This document shows, piece by piece, positions 1 through 6,179 of a stretch of DNA of 7,127 nt (position 1 is the first letter of the stretch; each line of letters begins with the position of its first letter). Source of the stretch: Myxococcota bacterium (GTDB taxonomy: Bacteria > Myxococcota_A > UBA9160 > PR03). Where the stretch lies: assembly GCA_025453505.1 (NCBI GenBank), contig JALOQG010000140.1:1-7127 (forward strand), written 5' to 3'. The position numbers and the translations under genes were made by a program. The notes under the pieces are model-generated. The model did not search any database and had not been told where the DNA came from. It saw nothing but the letters and a program-made list of their open reading frames with translations.

Positions 1-685
1 CTGCGGGTTCGAAGCGCTCGTGCACGATCGCGGTCACGCCTTCGAGCACGCTGCGCGCGAGGATCGCGAGGCCGCCGACGTGGAAGAGCGGCAGCGGAGC
101 GAGCCAGCGATCGCCCGCGCGCACGCCGAGCCGTTCGCCGGACGCAGCCGTGCTCGCCGCGAAGTTGCGCGCGCCGAGCAGCGCTCCCTTCGCGCGGCCC
201 GTCGTGCCCGACGTGTAGACGATCGCGACCACGGGATCGGGATCGGTCGGTCGCGGAAGCGGCGCCGCCGCGTCCCAGTCGATCGTGTCCCCGGCGAACG
301 CCCGCGCGGGCGCGCGACCGCCGAGGAGGCCGCACGCGGCCTCGGCCAGCGCGGCGAGATCGTCCGCGCCGTGGACGAGCAGCGATACCTCCGCGTCGTC
401 GAGCAGCACTGCGATCTCGCGCGCGGTGAGCCGCGTGTTGACCGGCACCAGGATCGCGCCGCACGCGATCGCCGCGTGCCACACTTCGGCGACGGCCGGC
501 GCGTTCGGCAGCAGCGCCGCGACGCGATCACCCGGCGCGACGCCGCGGGCGACGAGTGCGCGCGCGACGCGCGCGGCCCGCTCCGCGAGCTGCGCGAACG
601 TGATCGATGCGTCGCGCCAGACGAGGGCCGTCGCGCCCGGCTGCGTCTGCGCCCGCTGCGCGAGCGCCTCCGCGAGCGGATTCAC
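1..685 (-). CDS. menE: o-Succinylbenzoate-CoA ligase MenE, 3' end missing (228 codons)
   Basis: ANL-superfamily adenylating enzyme that activates o-succinylbenzoate with ATP and CoA, providing the MenB substrate. I translated this frame by hand because it has no stop inside the window. It starts at GTG 685 (MNPLAEALAQRAQTQPGATA) and stays open to position 1. Visible: LPNAPAVAEVWHAAIACGAILVPVNTR region (59-85), the AMP-binding P-loop YTSGTTGRAKGALL (157-170), and LPLFHVGGLAIL (198-209), the substrate-proximal segment typical of MenE. The window ends at about residue 228, so the large-domain remainder and the C-terminal lid are outside. The GTGA overlap with menC and only a weak GAGAG stretch upstream suggest coupled translation. 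Other acyl-CoA ligases share the P-loop; the operon context decides the call. Confidence 0.93.
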   Translation of the reverse strand, partial: MNPLAEALAQRAQTQPGATALVWRDASITFAQLAERAARVARALVARGVAPGDRVAALLPNAPAVAEVWHAAIACGAILVPVNTRLTAREIAVLLDDAEVSLLVHGADDLAALAEAACGLLGGRAPARAFAGDTIDWDAAAPLPRPTDPDPVVAIVYTSGTTGRAKGALLGARNFAASTAASGERLGVRAGDRWLAPLPLFHVGGLAILARSVLEGVTAIVHERFEPA

Positions 686-1776
686 GCCGCGCTCTCGAGA
701 TCGCGCGTGAAGCAGGCCGGATCCGGCACGACCCCGAGCCCGGCGGCGTCCGGCAGCGGCATGGCCGCCGCGTCGGCGAGTTCGGCGAGATCCGACGCGA
801 GCAGCGCGCCGGTCGCGAGGCCCGCGTCCGCGACGCGGCCCGGTAGCGCGGCCGCGAGGTGCAGCGCGCTCGCGCGCCCGATCGCGGTGTCGAGGAACGA
901 CGTCACGACGACGCCGGCATCCGCCGCGCGCGCGAGCGCCGCGATCTCCCACGCCGCCGCGAGTCCGCCCTGCGCGGCGGGCTTGAGCACGATCCAGTCG
1001 GCGGCGCCCGCATCGAGCAGCGCGCGCGCCGACGCGACGTCGGGCGCCGACTCGTCCGCCGCGATCGGAACCGGCGACACCGCGCGCAGTCGCGCCCAGG
1101 CCGCCGGATCGCGACTCGCCAGCGGCTCCTCGACGAACGCGGGCGCATGGAGCGCCAGACGCTCGAGCGCGCGCGGCGCATCGCGCTCGCTCCACACGCC
1201 GTTGGCGTCGACGCGCAGCGCGATCTCCGCGCCGACCGCGTCGCGCACCGCCGCGACGCGAGCGAGATCGCGGCCGCCGCCGACCTTGAGCTTCAGCGTC
1301 CGATGGCCGGCGGCGACCTTCGTGCGTGCTTCGTCCGCCGCCGCGTCGGGCAGCGAGGCCGCGACCAGTGCGCTCGTCGCGACCGGATCGCGCAGCGCGC
1401 CGCCGCTCGCGAGCCACGCCGCCAGCGACGTGCCGCGCACGCGCGCGGCGAGGTCGTGCAGCGCGCAGTCGAGCGCAGCGCGTGCGCCCGGGGCGTTCGC
1501 GACGGCGCTCGCGATGCGCGCGCGGCCGTCGGCCGGGCCTTCGATCTCCGCGCCGCAGAGCGGCGCAGCCGCTTCGCCGAGCGAGCGGCGCAGCTCCGCG
1601 AGCGACTCGAAGCCGAAGCCCGGCAGCGGCGCCGCCTCGCCGAACCCGCAGCGCCCCTCGGCATCGCGCAGCTCGACGAGCCAGCCCTCGCGCTGCTTGA
1701 TCAGACCGCGCGCGGTCGCGAGCGGCCGCCGCAGCGGAATGCGAAATGGAGCACAGCGCAGCGACACGACCTTCAT
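682..1776 (-). CDS. menC: o-Succinylbenzoate synthase MenC, 364 aa
   Basis: Enolase-superfamily dehydratase that converts SHCHC to o-succinylbenzoate in the cytoplasm. The capping domain includes GFGEAAPLPGF (44-54). The barrel carries the KxK catalytic lysines in LKLKVGG (161-167, Lys162/Lys164), metal ligands Asp190 (RVDANGVW), Glu216 (FVEEPL) and Asp241 (AADES), and the second catalytic Lys265 (VLKPAAQGG), all in the order and spacing of E. coli OSBS. The end (SFLDTAIGRASALHLAAAL, 293-311, then GLATGALLASDL) also matches. Some family members racemise N-acylamino acids or dipeptides, but the position between menA and menE makes OSB synthase secure. The start is the ATG at 1776 with a GGAGGG site; the TGA at 684-682 overlaps the menE GTG as GTGA. 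Confidence 0.96.
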   Translation of the reverse strand: MKVVSLRCAPFRIPLRRPLATARGLIKQREGWLVELRDAEGRCGFGEAAPLPGFGFESLAELRRSLGEAAAPLCGAEIEGPADGRARIASAVANAPGARAALDCALHDLAARVRGTSLAAWLASGGALRDPVATSALVAASLPDAAADEARTKVAAGHRTLKLKVGGGRDLARVAAVRDAVGAEIALRVDANGVWSERDAPRALERLALHAPAFVEEPLASRDPAAWARLRAVSPVPIAADESAPDVASARALLDAGAADWIVLKPAAQGGLAAAWEIAALARAADAGVVVTSFLDTAIGRASALHLAAALPGRVADAGLATGALLASDLAELADAAAMPLPDAAGLGVVPDPACFTRDLESAA

Positions 1777-2675
1777 GCGAGGATCCCTCCAGCGAAGAGC
1801 GCGCAGAAGACGAACTCGAGCTTCGCGGTCTCGGCGAGCAGCGGATTGAGCGCCGCTCCCTCCGTCCGTGCGACACGGCGCGCGAGCCGCACCGCGAGCG
1901 GCGCGCTCGCGAGCGGCAGCAGCGCCGGCCAGCCGAGCGTGCCCGAAGCGACGAGCGCGACCGGCGTCGCGTACGCCGATGCGAGCAGGCCCGCGTACAG
2001 GACACGCGCCGCCGGCGCGCCGAAGCGCACCGCGAGCGTGCGCTTGCCCGCGACGCGATCGGTCGCGACGTCGCGCAAGTTGTTGACGACCAGGATCGCG
2101 CTCGCGAGCGCGCCCGGTGCGACGGACGCGGCGAGCGCCACGCCCGAGAAGCCACCGCTCTGCACCCACTGCGTGCCGCACACCGCGACCACTCCGAAGA
2201 AGACGAACACCGCGGCCTCGCCGAGTCCGACGTAGCCGAGCGGCAGCGGCCCGCCCGTGTACGCGAGTGCGGCCGCGATGGCGAGCGCGCCCGCGACCGC
2301 GAACGGCCAGCCGCCTTCGGCGACCAGCCACAGGCCGGGCACGAGCGCGACGCCGAGCGTCAGCGCGACCGCCCGGCGCATGCGCGCGGCGGGGATCCAG
2401 CCCTGCTGGACCGCGCGCGGCGGACCGAGTCGCGCGTCGGTGTCGGCCCCGCGCTCGAAATCGAAGAGATCGTTGGCGAAGTTCGCCGCGATCTGGAGCA
2501 GCAGCGCGACCGCGCAACAAGCGACGATCGCGTCCCAGCGCGGCGGCGCTTCGGCGACGGCGAGCGCCGTCCCGACACACACGGGCGCCAGCGCGGCCGG
2601 CAGGGTGCGCGGCCGCGCGGCGAGCGCCCAGCTCCGCAGGGCGCCCGGGCGCTCGGCCGGCGCTACGGCCGCCAC
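1773..2675 (-). CDS. menA: DHNA polyprenyltransferase MenA, about 300 aa
   Basis: Integral membrane UbiA-family enzyme that attaches the polyprenyl tail to 1,4-dihydroxy-2-naphthoate with loss of CO2, giving demethylmenaquinone. Evidence: ARPRTLPAALAPVCVGTALA near the N-terminus (from residue 20), the first Asp-rich motif NDLFDFERGADTD (68-80), YTGGPLPLGY (139-148), the second Asp-rich motif NNLRDVATDRVAGKRT (198-213), and eight or nine hydrophobic segments through to the C-terminus. There is no in-frame ATG near the expected start. The GTG at 2675 gives a family-typical N-terminal length and a 13-nt overlap with menB, but no good Shine-Dalgarno precedes it; a CTG at 2639 would be the next option. 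Initiation is probably coupled to menB termination. The TGA at 1775-1773 overlaps menC as ATGA. Start position is uncertain, identity is not. Confidence 0.95.
   Translation of the reverse strand: MAAVAPAERPGALRSWALAARPRTLPAALAPVCVGTALAVAEAPPRWDAIVACCAVALLLQIAANFANDLFDFERGADTDARLGPPRAVQQGWIPAARMRRAVALTLGVALVPGLWLVAEGGWPFAVAGALAIAAALAYTGGPLPLGYVGLGEAAVFVFFGVVAVCGTQWVQSGGFSGVALAASVAPGALASAILVVNNLRDVATDRVAGKRTLAVRFGAPAARVLYAGLLASAYATPVALVASGTLGWPALLPLASAPLAVRLARRVARTEGAALNPLLAETAKLEFVFCALFAGGILA
1785..1790 (-). promoter_or_regulatory. Shine-Dalgarno of menC
   Basis: GGAGGG on the minus strand, encoded in the last Gly-Gly codons of menA, lies 8 nt before the menC ATG at 1776. It fixes that start and suggests menC initiates well on its own despite the ATGA overlap. 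Confidence 0.75.
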
Positions 2676-3490
2676 GGGAAGCGCGAGAAGTCGGGCTTGC
2701 GCTTCTCGAGGTAAGCGTCGCGGCCCTCCTGCCCTTCCTCGCTCATGTAGAAGAGCATGGTCGCGTTGCCGGCGAGCTCCTGGATGCCCGCCTGTCCGTC
2801 GCAGTCGGCGTTGAACGCGGCCTTCAGGCATCGGATCGCGATCGGCGAGTGGCCGAGGATGCGGCGCGCCCATTCGACGCCCGCGGCCTCGAGCTCCGCG
2901 ACGGGCACCACCTTGTTGACGAGTCCCATCGAGAGCGCGTCCTGCGCGTCGTACTGCTCGCACAGGTACCAGATCTCGCGCGCCTTCTTCTGGCCGACGA
3001 CGCGTGCGAGATACGACGCGCCGAAGCCGGCGTCGAAGGAGCCGACGCGCGGTCCCGTCTGGCCGAAGCGCGCGTTCTCGGCCGCGATCGTCAGATCGCA
3101 GATCAGATGCAGCACGTGGCCGCCGCCGATCGCGTAGCCCGCGACGAGCGCGATCACGGGTTTCGGCAGCGAGCGGATTACGCGCTGCAGATCGAGCGCG
3201 TTGAGGCGCGGCACGCCGTCGTCGCCGACGTAGCCCTCGTTGCCGCGCACGCGCTGGTCGCCGCCCGAACAGAACGCCTGCTCGCCCTCGCCGGTGAAGA
3301 GGATCACGCCGATGCGCGGCTCCTCGCGCGCCCACGCGAACGCGTCGATCAGCTCGAAGAGCGTGCGCGGACGGAACGCGTTGCGCACCTCGGGCCGGCA
3401 GATCGTGATCTTCGCGATGCCGTCCTCGCTGCGCTCGAGGCGGATGTCTTCATAGGGTTTCACGACCTTCCAATCGACCTGGCTGCTCAT
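2663..3490 (-). CDS. menB: 1,4-dihydroxy-2-naphthoyl-CoA synthase MenB, 275 aa
   Basis: Crotonase-fold enzyme that closes the second ring, turning o-succinylbenzoyl-CoA into 1,4-dihydroxy-2-naphthoyl-CoA. Read from the internal ATG it has normal family length and start (MSSQVDWKVVKPYEDI). Visible motifs: RPEVRNAFRPRT (32-43), CSGGDQRVRG (74-83, CoA/oxyanion loop), AGYAIGGGHVLHL (117-129, second oxyanion Gly), QTGPRVGSFDAG (144-155) with catalytic Asp153, and MLFY (245-248) with the conserved Tyr248. Gly in the QTG motif marks the bicarbonate-dependent type I MenB. The C-terminal signature EEGQEGRDAYLEKRKPDF is also typical. Translation can start from the GGAGGA site or continue from menH, since the frames are joined. 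The TAG at 2665-2663 lies inside the start of menA. Confidence 0.97.
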   Translation of the reverse strand: MSSQVDWKVVKPYEDIRLERSEDGIAKITICRPEVRNAFRPRTLFELIDAFAWAREEPRIGVILFTGEGEQAFCSGGDQRVRGNEGYVGDDGVPRLNALDLQRVIRSLPKPVIALVAGYAIGGGHVLHLICDLTIAAENARFGQTGPRVGSFDAGFGASYLARVVGQKKAREIWYLCEQYDAQDALSMGLVNKVVPVAELEAAGVEWARRILGHSPIAIRCLKAAFNADCDGQAGIQELAGNATMLFYMSEEGQEGRDAYLEKRKPDFSRFPWRP

Positions 3491-4357
3491 GCATTCCTCC
3501 GTCCGGGTGGGTTTCCGATCGCGCTGCGCCGCATCGACCGCAGCGAGAAACGACTTCGCGCGCGCGGCGAACGCGCGCGGCTCTTCGAGGTGCGCGGCGT
3601 GGCCCGCGGCGGGAATCACCGCGATGCGCGCGTCGGGCAGCAGCGCCGCGAGTTCCCGCGCGACCGCGCCGAAGCGCGCGTCCTCGCCGCCGACGACCAG
3701 CAGCGCGGGCATCTTCGCGTCGCGCAGCCGCTCGTGCAGCGGCGTCTGTGCGCCCGCGCCCATGCCGCGCAGGCTGGCCGCGAGGCCGGCGGGGCGCTGC
3801 GCGATCCGCTCGCGTCGCGCCGCCGCGAGCGCGTCCGCGCCGAGTCGCGCTTGCGACGCGAAGATCGGTTGCGCCATCCACCGTTCGGCGAACGCCTCGA
3901 TCCCGTCGCGCTCGAGCAGCGACGCCCACACCTCGTCGTCGCGCACGCGGGCCGCACGCACGGCGGGTTCGGCGAAGCCGGCGCGCGCGCCGATCGCGAT
4001 CAGCGACGCGACGCGCGCCGGGTGCAGCGCCGCCAGCGCCAATGCGACGCGGCCGCCCATCGAGTAGCCGACGACGTGCGCGCGCGGGATCGCGAGCGCG
4101 TCGAGCACCGCGACGAGCTGCTCCGCACAGCGCTCGATCGCGTAGAGCGCGGAATCCGCGGGCGCATCGCTCGCGCCGTGACCGAGCAGATCGACACGCA
4201 CCACGCGATGGCCGTCGCGCAGCGCCTCGGCGACGCCCTGCATGCTCGCGTGGGTGCCAGTGAAGCCGTGCAGCACCAGCACCGGCGAGCCGCGGCCCTC
4301 GTCGACGACGTGCAGCGAGACGTCGCCGCACGCGATGCGCCGGGTGCGCGCCGTCAT
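2663..4357 (-). CDS. Continuous MenH-MenB open frame (possible bifunctional fusion, 564 aa)
   Basis: From the menH ATG at 4357 to the TAG at 2665-2663 there is no stop codon. MenH (residues 1-289) and MenB (290-564) lie in one frame, joined by a short polar stretch (about residues 279-289, QRDRKPTRTEEC at the junction). Both halves keep all expected catalytic residues and full family length, so neither is decayed. A strong Shine-Dalgarno and ATG lie at the seam, so free MenB could be made from the same message. A TGA in the +1 frame overlaps the menB ATG as ATGA (3490-3487), exactly the overlap seen at menD/menH and menA/menC, so an extra base in the menH 3' end (real or from assembly) is an alternative. 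This entry records the readthrough frame; menH and menB are described separately. Confidence 0.6.
   Translation of the reverse strand: MTARTRRIACGDVSLHVVDEGRGSPVLVLHGFTGTHASMQGVAEALRDGHRVVRVDLLGHGASDAPADSALYAIERCAEQLVAVLDALAIPRAHVVGYSMGGRVALALAALHPARVASLIAIGARAGFAEPAVRAARVRDDEVWASLLERDGIEAFAERWMAQPIFASQARLGADALAAARRERIAQRPAGLAASLRGMGAGAQTPLHERLRDAKMPALLVVGGEDARFGAVARELAALLPDARIAVIPAAGHAAHLEEPRAFAARAKSFLAAVDAAQRDRKPTRTEECMSSQVDWKVVKPYEDIRLERSEDGIAKITICRPEVRNAFRPRTLFELIDAFAWAREEPRIGVILFTGEGEQAFCSGGDQRVRGNEGYVGDDGVPRLNALDLQRVIRSLPKPVIALVAGYAIGGGHVLHLICDLTIAAENARFGQTGPRVGSFDAGFGASYLARVVGQKKAREIWYLCEQYDAQDALSMGLVNKVVPVAELEAAGVEWARRILGHSPIAIRCLKAAFNADCDGQAGIQELAGNATMLFYMSEEGQEGRDAYLEKRKPDFSRFPWRP
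3491..4357 (-). CDS. menH: SHCHC synthase MenH (alpha/beta hydrolase), no stop of its own
   Basis: Removes pyruvate from SEPHCHC to give 2-succinyl-6-hydroxy-2,4-cyclohexadiene-1-carboxylate. It has the alpha/beta-hydrolase hallmarks in order: LHGFTGTH (29-36, oxyanion region), DLLGHGASD (56-64), the nucleophile elbow GYSMGG (97-102, Ser99), the acid in GGEDARF (223-229, Asp226) and the His in AAGHAAHLEEP (250-260, His253). Ser-Asp-His spacing matches E. coli MenH. The start is the ATG at 4357 in an ATGA overlap with menD; no clear Shine-Dalgarno precedes it, so coupling to menD is likely. Coordinates stop at the codon before the menB ATG because no in-frame stop occurs: the frame runs on through menB (see the fused entry). 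About 15-20 residues after the last recognisable helix (FAARAKSFLAAVDAAQR) look like a linker or non-homologous tail. Confidence 0.93.
3495..3500 (-). promoter_or_regulatory. Strong internal Shine-Dalgarno before menB
   Basis: GGAGGA on the minus strand ends 4 nt before the menB ATG at 3490 (5 nt from the GGAGG core). It lies inside the continuous MenH-MenB frame and is among the best ribosome binding sites in the window. It supports independent initiation of MenB whether or not the fusion is also made. A second ATG at 3494, out of frame, overlaps this region and gives no plausible product. Confidence 0.75.
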
Positions 4358-6177
4358 GCCGCCGCCACGGATTCCGCGAGCGCCGCGGCGACGTCGCGCT
4401 CGATCGTGCGCCGCAGCGCGACGTCCCGCGCGCGGTCGAGCGGCACTTCGAGCACGGTCGTCGCATCGGCGGCGAGCGCCGTCGCGAGCGCGTTGCGCAG
4501 ACCGACCTCACCGCCCACCCGCACCGCGCCGATTCCGAAGCCGCGCGCCGCCGCCGCGAGGTCCATGCCGTGCGGCACGCGGAAGAGCGCGTCGAAGTGG
4601 GCGCGCTCGCCGTGGGCGGCGACCGGCAGCAGCGAGAAGATCCCGCCGCCGTCGTCGTTCACGGCCACGATCACGAGCGGCAGGCGATGGCGCCGCGCCG
4701 CGACCAGCGCGCCGACGTCGTGCAGGAACGCGAGGTCGCCGATCAGCAGGGCCACGGGCCCCTGCCCCGCCGCGGCGGCGCCGAGCGCGCTCGAGAGGAT
4801 GCCGTCGATGCCGTTGGCGCCGCGGTTCGCGAGCACGCGCACGCGCCGTTCGCCGGCGGGCCAGAAGCAGTCGAGATCGCGCACGGCCATGCTGTTCGAA
4901 ACGTAGAGTGTGGCGCCGTCCGGCAGCGCGCCCGCCAGCGCGCGCACGAGCGCCGGCGTCGTGATCGAAGCGCTCGCCGTGCCGGCTTCCGCGACGACGC
5001 GCGCCGCCGCCGCATCCGCCGCCCGCCACGCCGAGAGCCACGCGCTCGGCTGCGCGACCGCAGGCGACACACCGAGGCGACGCACGAGGCGCGTCGCGAG
5101 CCGCACCGGATCGGCGCGCACGATCGCCGTGGCCGCGTGCAGTGGATCCTCCCAGCCGGCGCCGGGATCGACGACGACGTGATGCGCCGGCGGATCGCGT
5201 TCGATCCAGAGCCGGAACGCCTTGCTCGTCGGCATCGGCCCGAAGCGCAGCACGATGTCGGGTGCGTGGGCGCGCGCGAAACCGGCGTCGCGCAGCAGCC
5301 AGTCGGCCGTCGCGAGCACCGCGACGCGGCCGGCGTGCGCGCCCGAGCGGAGCTGCGCAGCGGGTTCGGCGACGATCGGCCATCCCGTCGCGACGCCGAG
5401 AGCGGCGATCGCGTCGATCGCGTCGTCCTCCAGATCCAGCGGACCGACTGCGATGACGCCGCGCTCGTGGGCGCGGACCAGCCCGGCGAGTTCGCTCACC
5501 AGGTCGGGGCTCGCGTCGGCGACCGCGGCCACGACGCGCGTGAACGGCGCGGGAGCGCGACCCGAGATCGCGAGCGGCGTCGCGTCCCGCGCGGCATCGG
5601 CCGCGACGGCGCGCGGATCGAGCGGCTCGCGGAACGGAAGGTTCAGGTGCACGGGGCCCGGCGTCGGACCGGTCGCCTCCGCCACCGCGCGCGACGCCAG
5701 CGCGCGCACCTGTCGCAAGCCGGCGTCGGTCGGCTCGGGCAAGGGCGCCTCGGCGTACCAGCGCACGTGCGTTCCGAAGAGCCGCACCTGGTCGATCGTC
5801 TGCGGCGCGCCGCACTCGCGCAGCTCGGCCGGACGATCCGCCGTCAGCGCGAGCAGCGGAACGCGCGAGAGATTCGCCTCGACGATCGCCGGCAGGAAGT
5901 TGGCGGCGGCGGTGCCCGAGGTGCAGACCAGCGCGACGGGCGTTCGCGACGCCTTGGCGAGTCCGAGCGCGAAGAAGGCGGCCGAGCGCTCGTCGACGTG
6001 CGTCCAGACGCGCAGGCCCGGCGTCGCGGCGCACGCCATCGCAAGCGCCGCCGACCGCGAGCCGGGACACACGCACACGTGTCGCACGCCGCCGCGCAGC
6101 AGCTCCTCGAAGAGCGCCCGCGAGAAAGCGAGATTGCGGTTCGGAGCGGCGGCGACCGGCGGCGTCGGCACGAGCAT
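4354..6177 (-). CDS. menD: SEPHCHC synthase MenD (ThDP-dependent), 607 aa
   Basis: Adds the succinic semialdehyde unit from 2-oxoglutarate to isochorismate, giving 2-succinyl-5-enolpyruvyl-6-hydroxy-3-cyclohexene-1-carboxylate; it uses thiamine diphosphate and Mg2+ in the cytoplasm. Visible features, in order: CPGSRSAAL (37-45), the THVDERSAAFFALG segment carrying the ThDP-activating Glu (E63), CTSGTAAANFLPAI (85-98), LTADRPAELR (111-120), SNSMAVRD (427-434), NRGANGIDG (451-459), and the ThDP/Mg motif from GDLAFLHD (480-487) to VNDDGGGIFSLLP (506-518). The length is slightly above the usual 550-580 aa, mostly through Ala-rich linkers. I chose the ATG at 6177 for its GGAG spacing; a GTG at 6183 overlapping the menF stop as GTGA would add two residues. 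The TGA at 4356-4354 overlaps the menH ATG (ATGA). Confidence 0.97.
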   Translation of the reverse strand: MLVPTPPVAAAPNRNLAFSRALFEELLRGGVRHVCVCPGSRSAALAMACAATPGLRVWTHVDERSAAFFALGLAKASRTPVALVCTSGTAAANFLPAIVEANLSRVPLLALTADRPAELRECGAPQTIDQVRLFGTHVRWYAEAPLPEPTDAGLRQVRALASRAVAEATGPTPGPVHLNLPFREPLDPRAVAADAARDATPLAISGRAPAPFTRVVAAVADASPDLVSELAGLVRAHERGVIAVGPLDLEDDAIDAIAALGVATGWPIVAEPAAQLRSGAHAGRVAVLATADWLLRDAGFARAHAPDIVLRFGPMPTSKAFRLWIERDPPAHHVVVDPGAGWEDPLHAATAIVRADPVRLATRLVRRLGVSPAVAQPSAWLSAWRAADAAAARVVAEAGTASASITTPALVRALAGALPDGATLYVSNSMAVRDLDCFWPAGERRVRVLANRGANGIDGILSSALGAAAAGQGPVALLIGDLAFLHDVGALVAARRHRLPLVIVAVNDDGGGIFSLLPVAAHGERAHFDALFRVPHGMDLAAAARGFGIGAVRVGGEVGLRNALATALAADATTVLEVPLDRARDVALRRTIERDVAAALAESVAAA

Positions 6178-6179
6178 CT

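Noticed and set aside
34..531. A 165-codon minus-strand open frame inside menE
   Set aside because: It is in a different frame from the one carrying the AMP-binding motif YTSGTTGRAKG, and its translation is Arg/Ser-rich with no motif.
20..1849. A 609-codon open frame on the plus strand opposite menE and menC
   Set aside because: Its translation is low-complexity Arg/Ala/Ser sequence with no recognisable domain. It is the antisense shadow expected in very GC-rich coding DNA, and menC and menE have full catalytic motifs on the other strand.
2117..4906. A 929-codon open frame on the plus strand opposite menA, menB and menH
   Set aside because: Arg-rich, motif-free antisense of three well-supported genes; stops are rare here because of the base composition.
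5405..5420. Short tandem GATCGCGTC repeat in menD
   Set aside because: It encodes an IDAI-type Ala/Asp/Ile stretch of MenD and is only two copies; no sign of a separate element.
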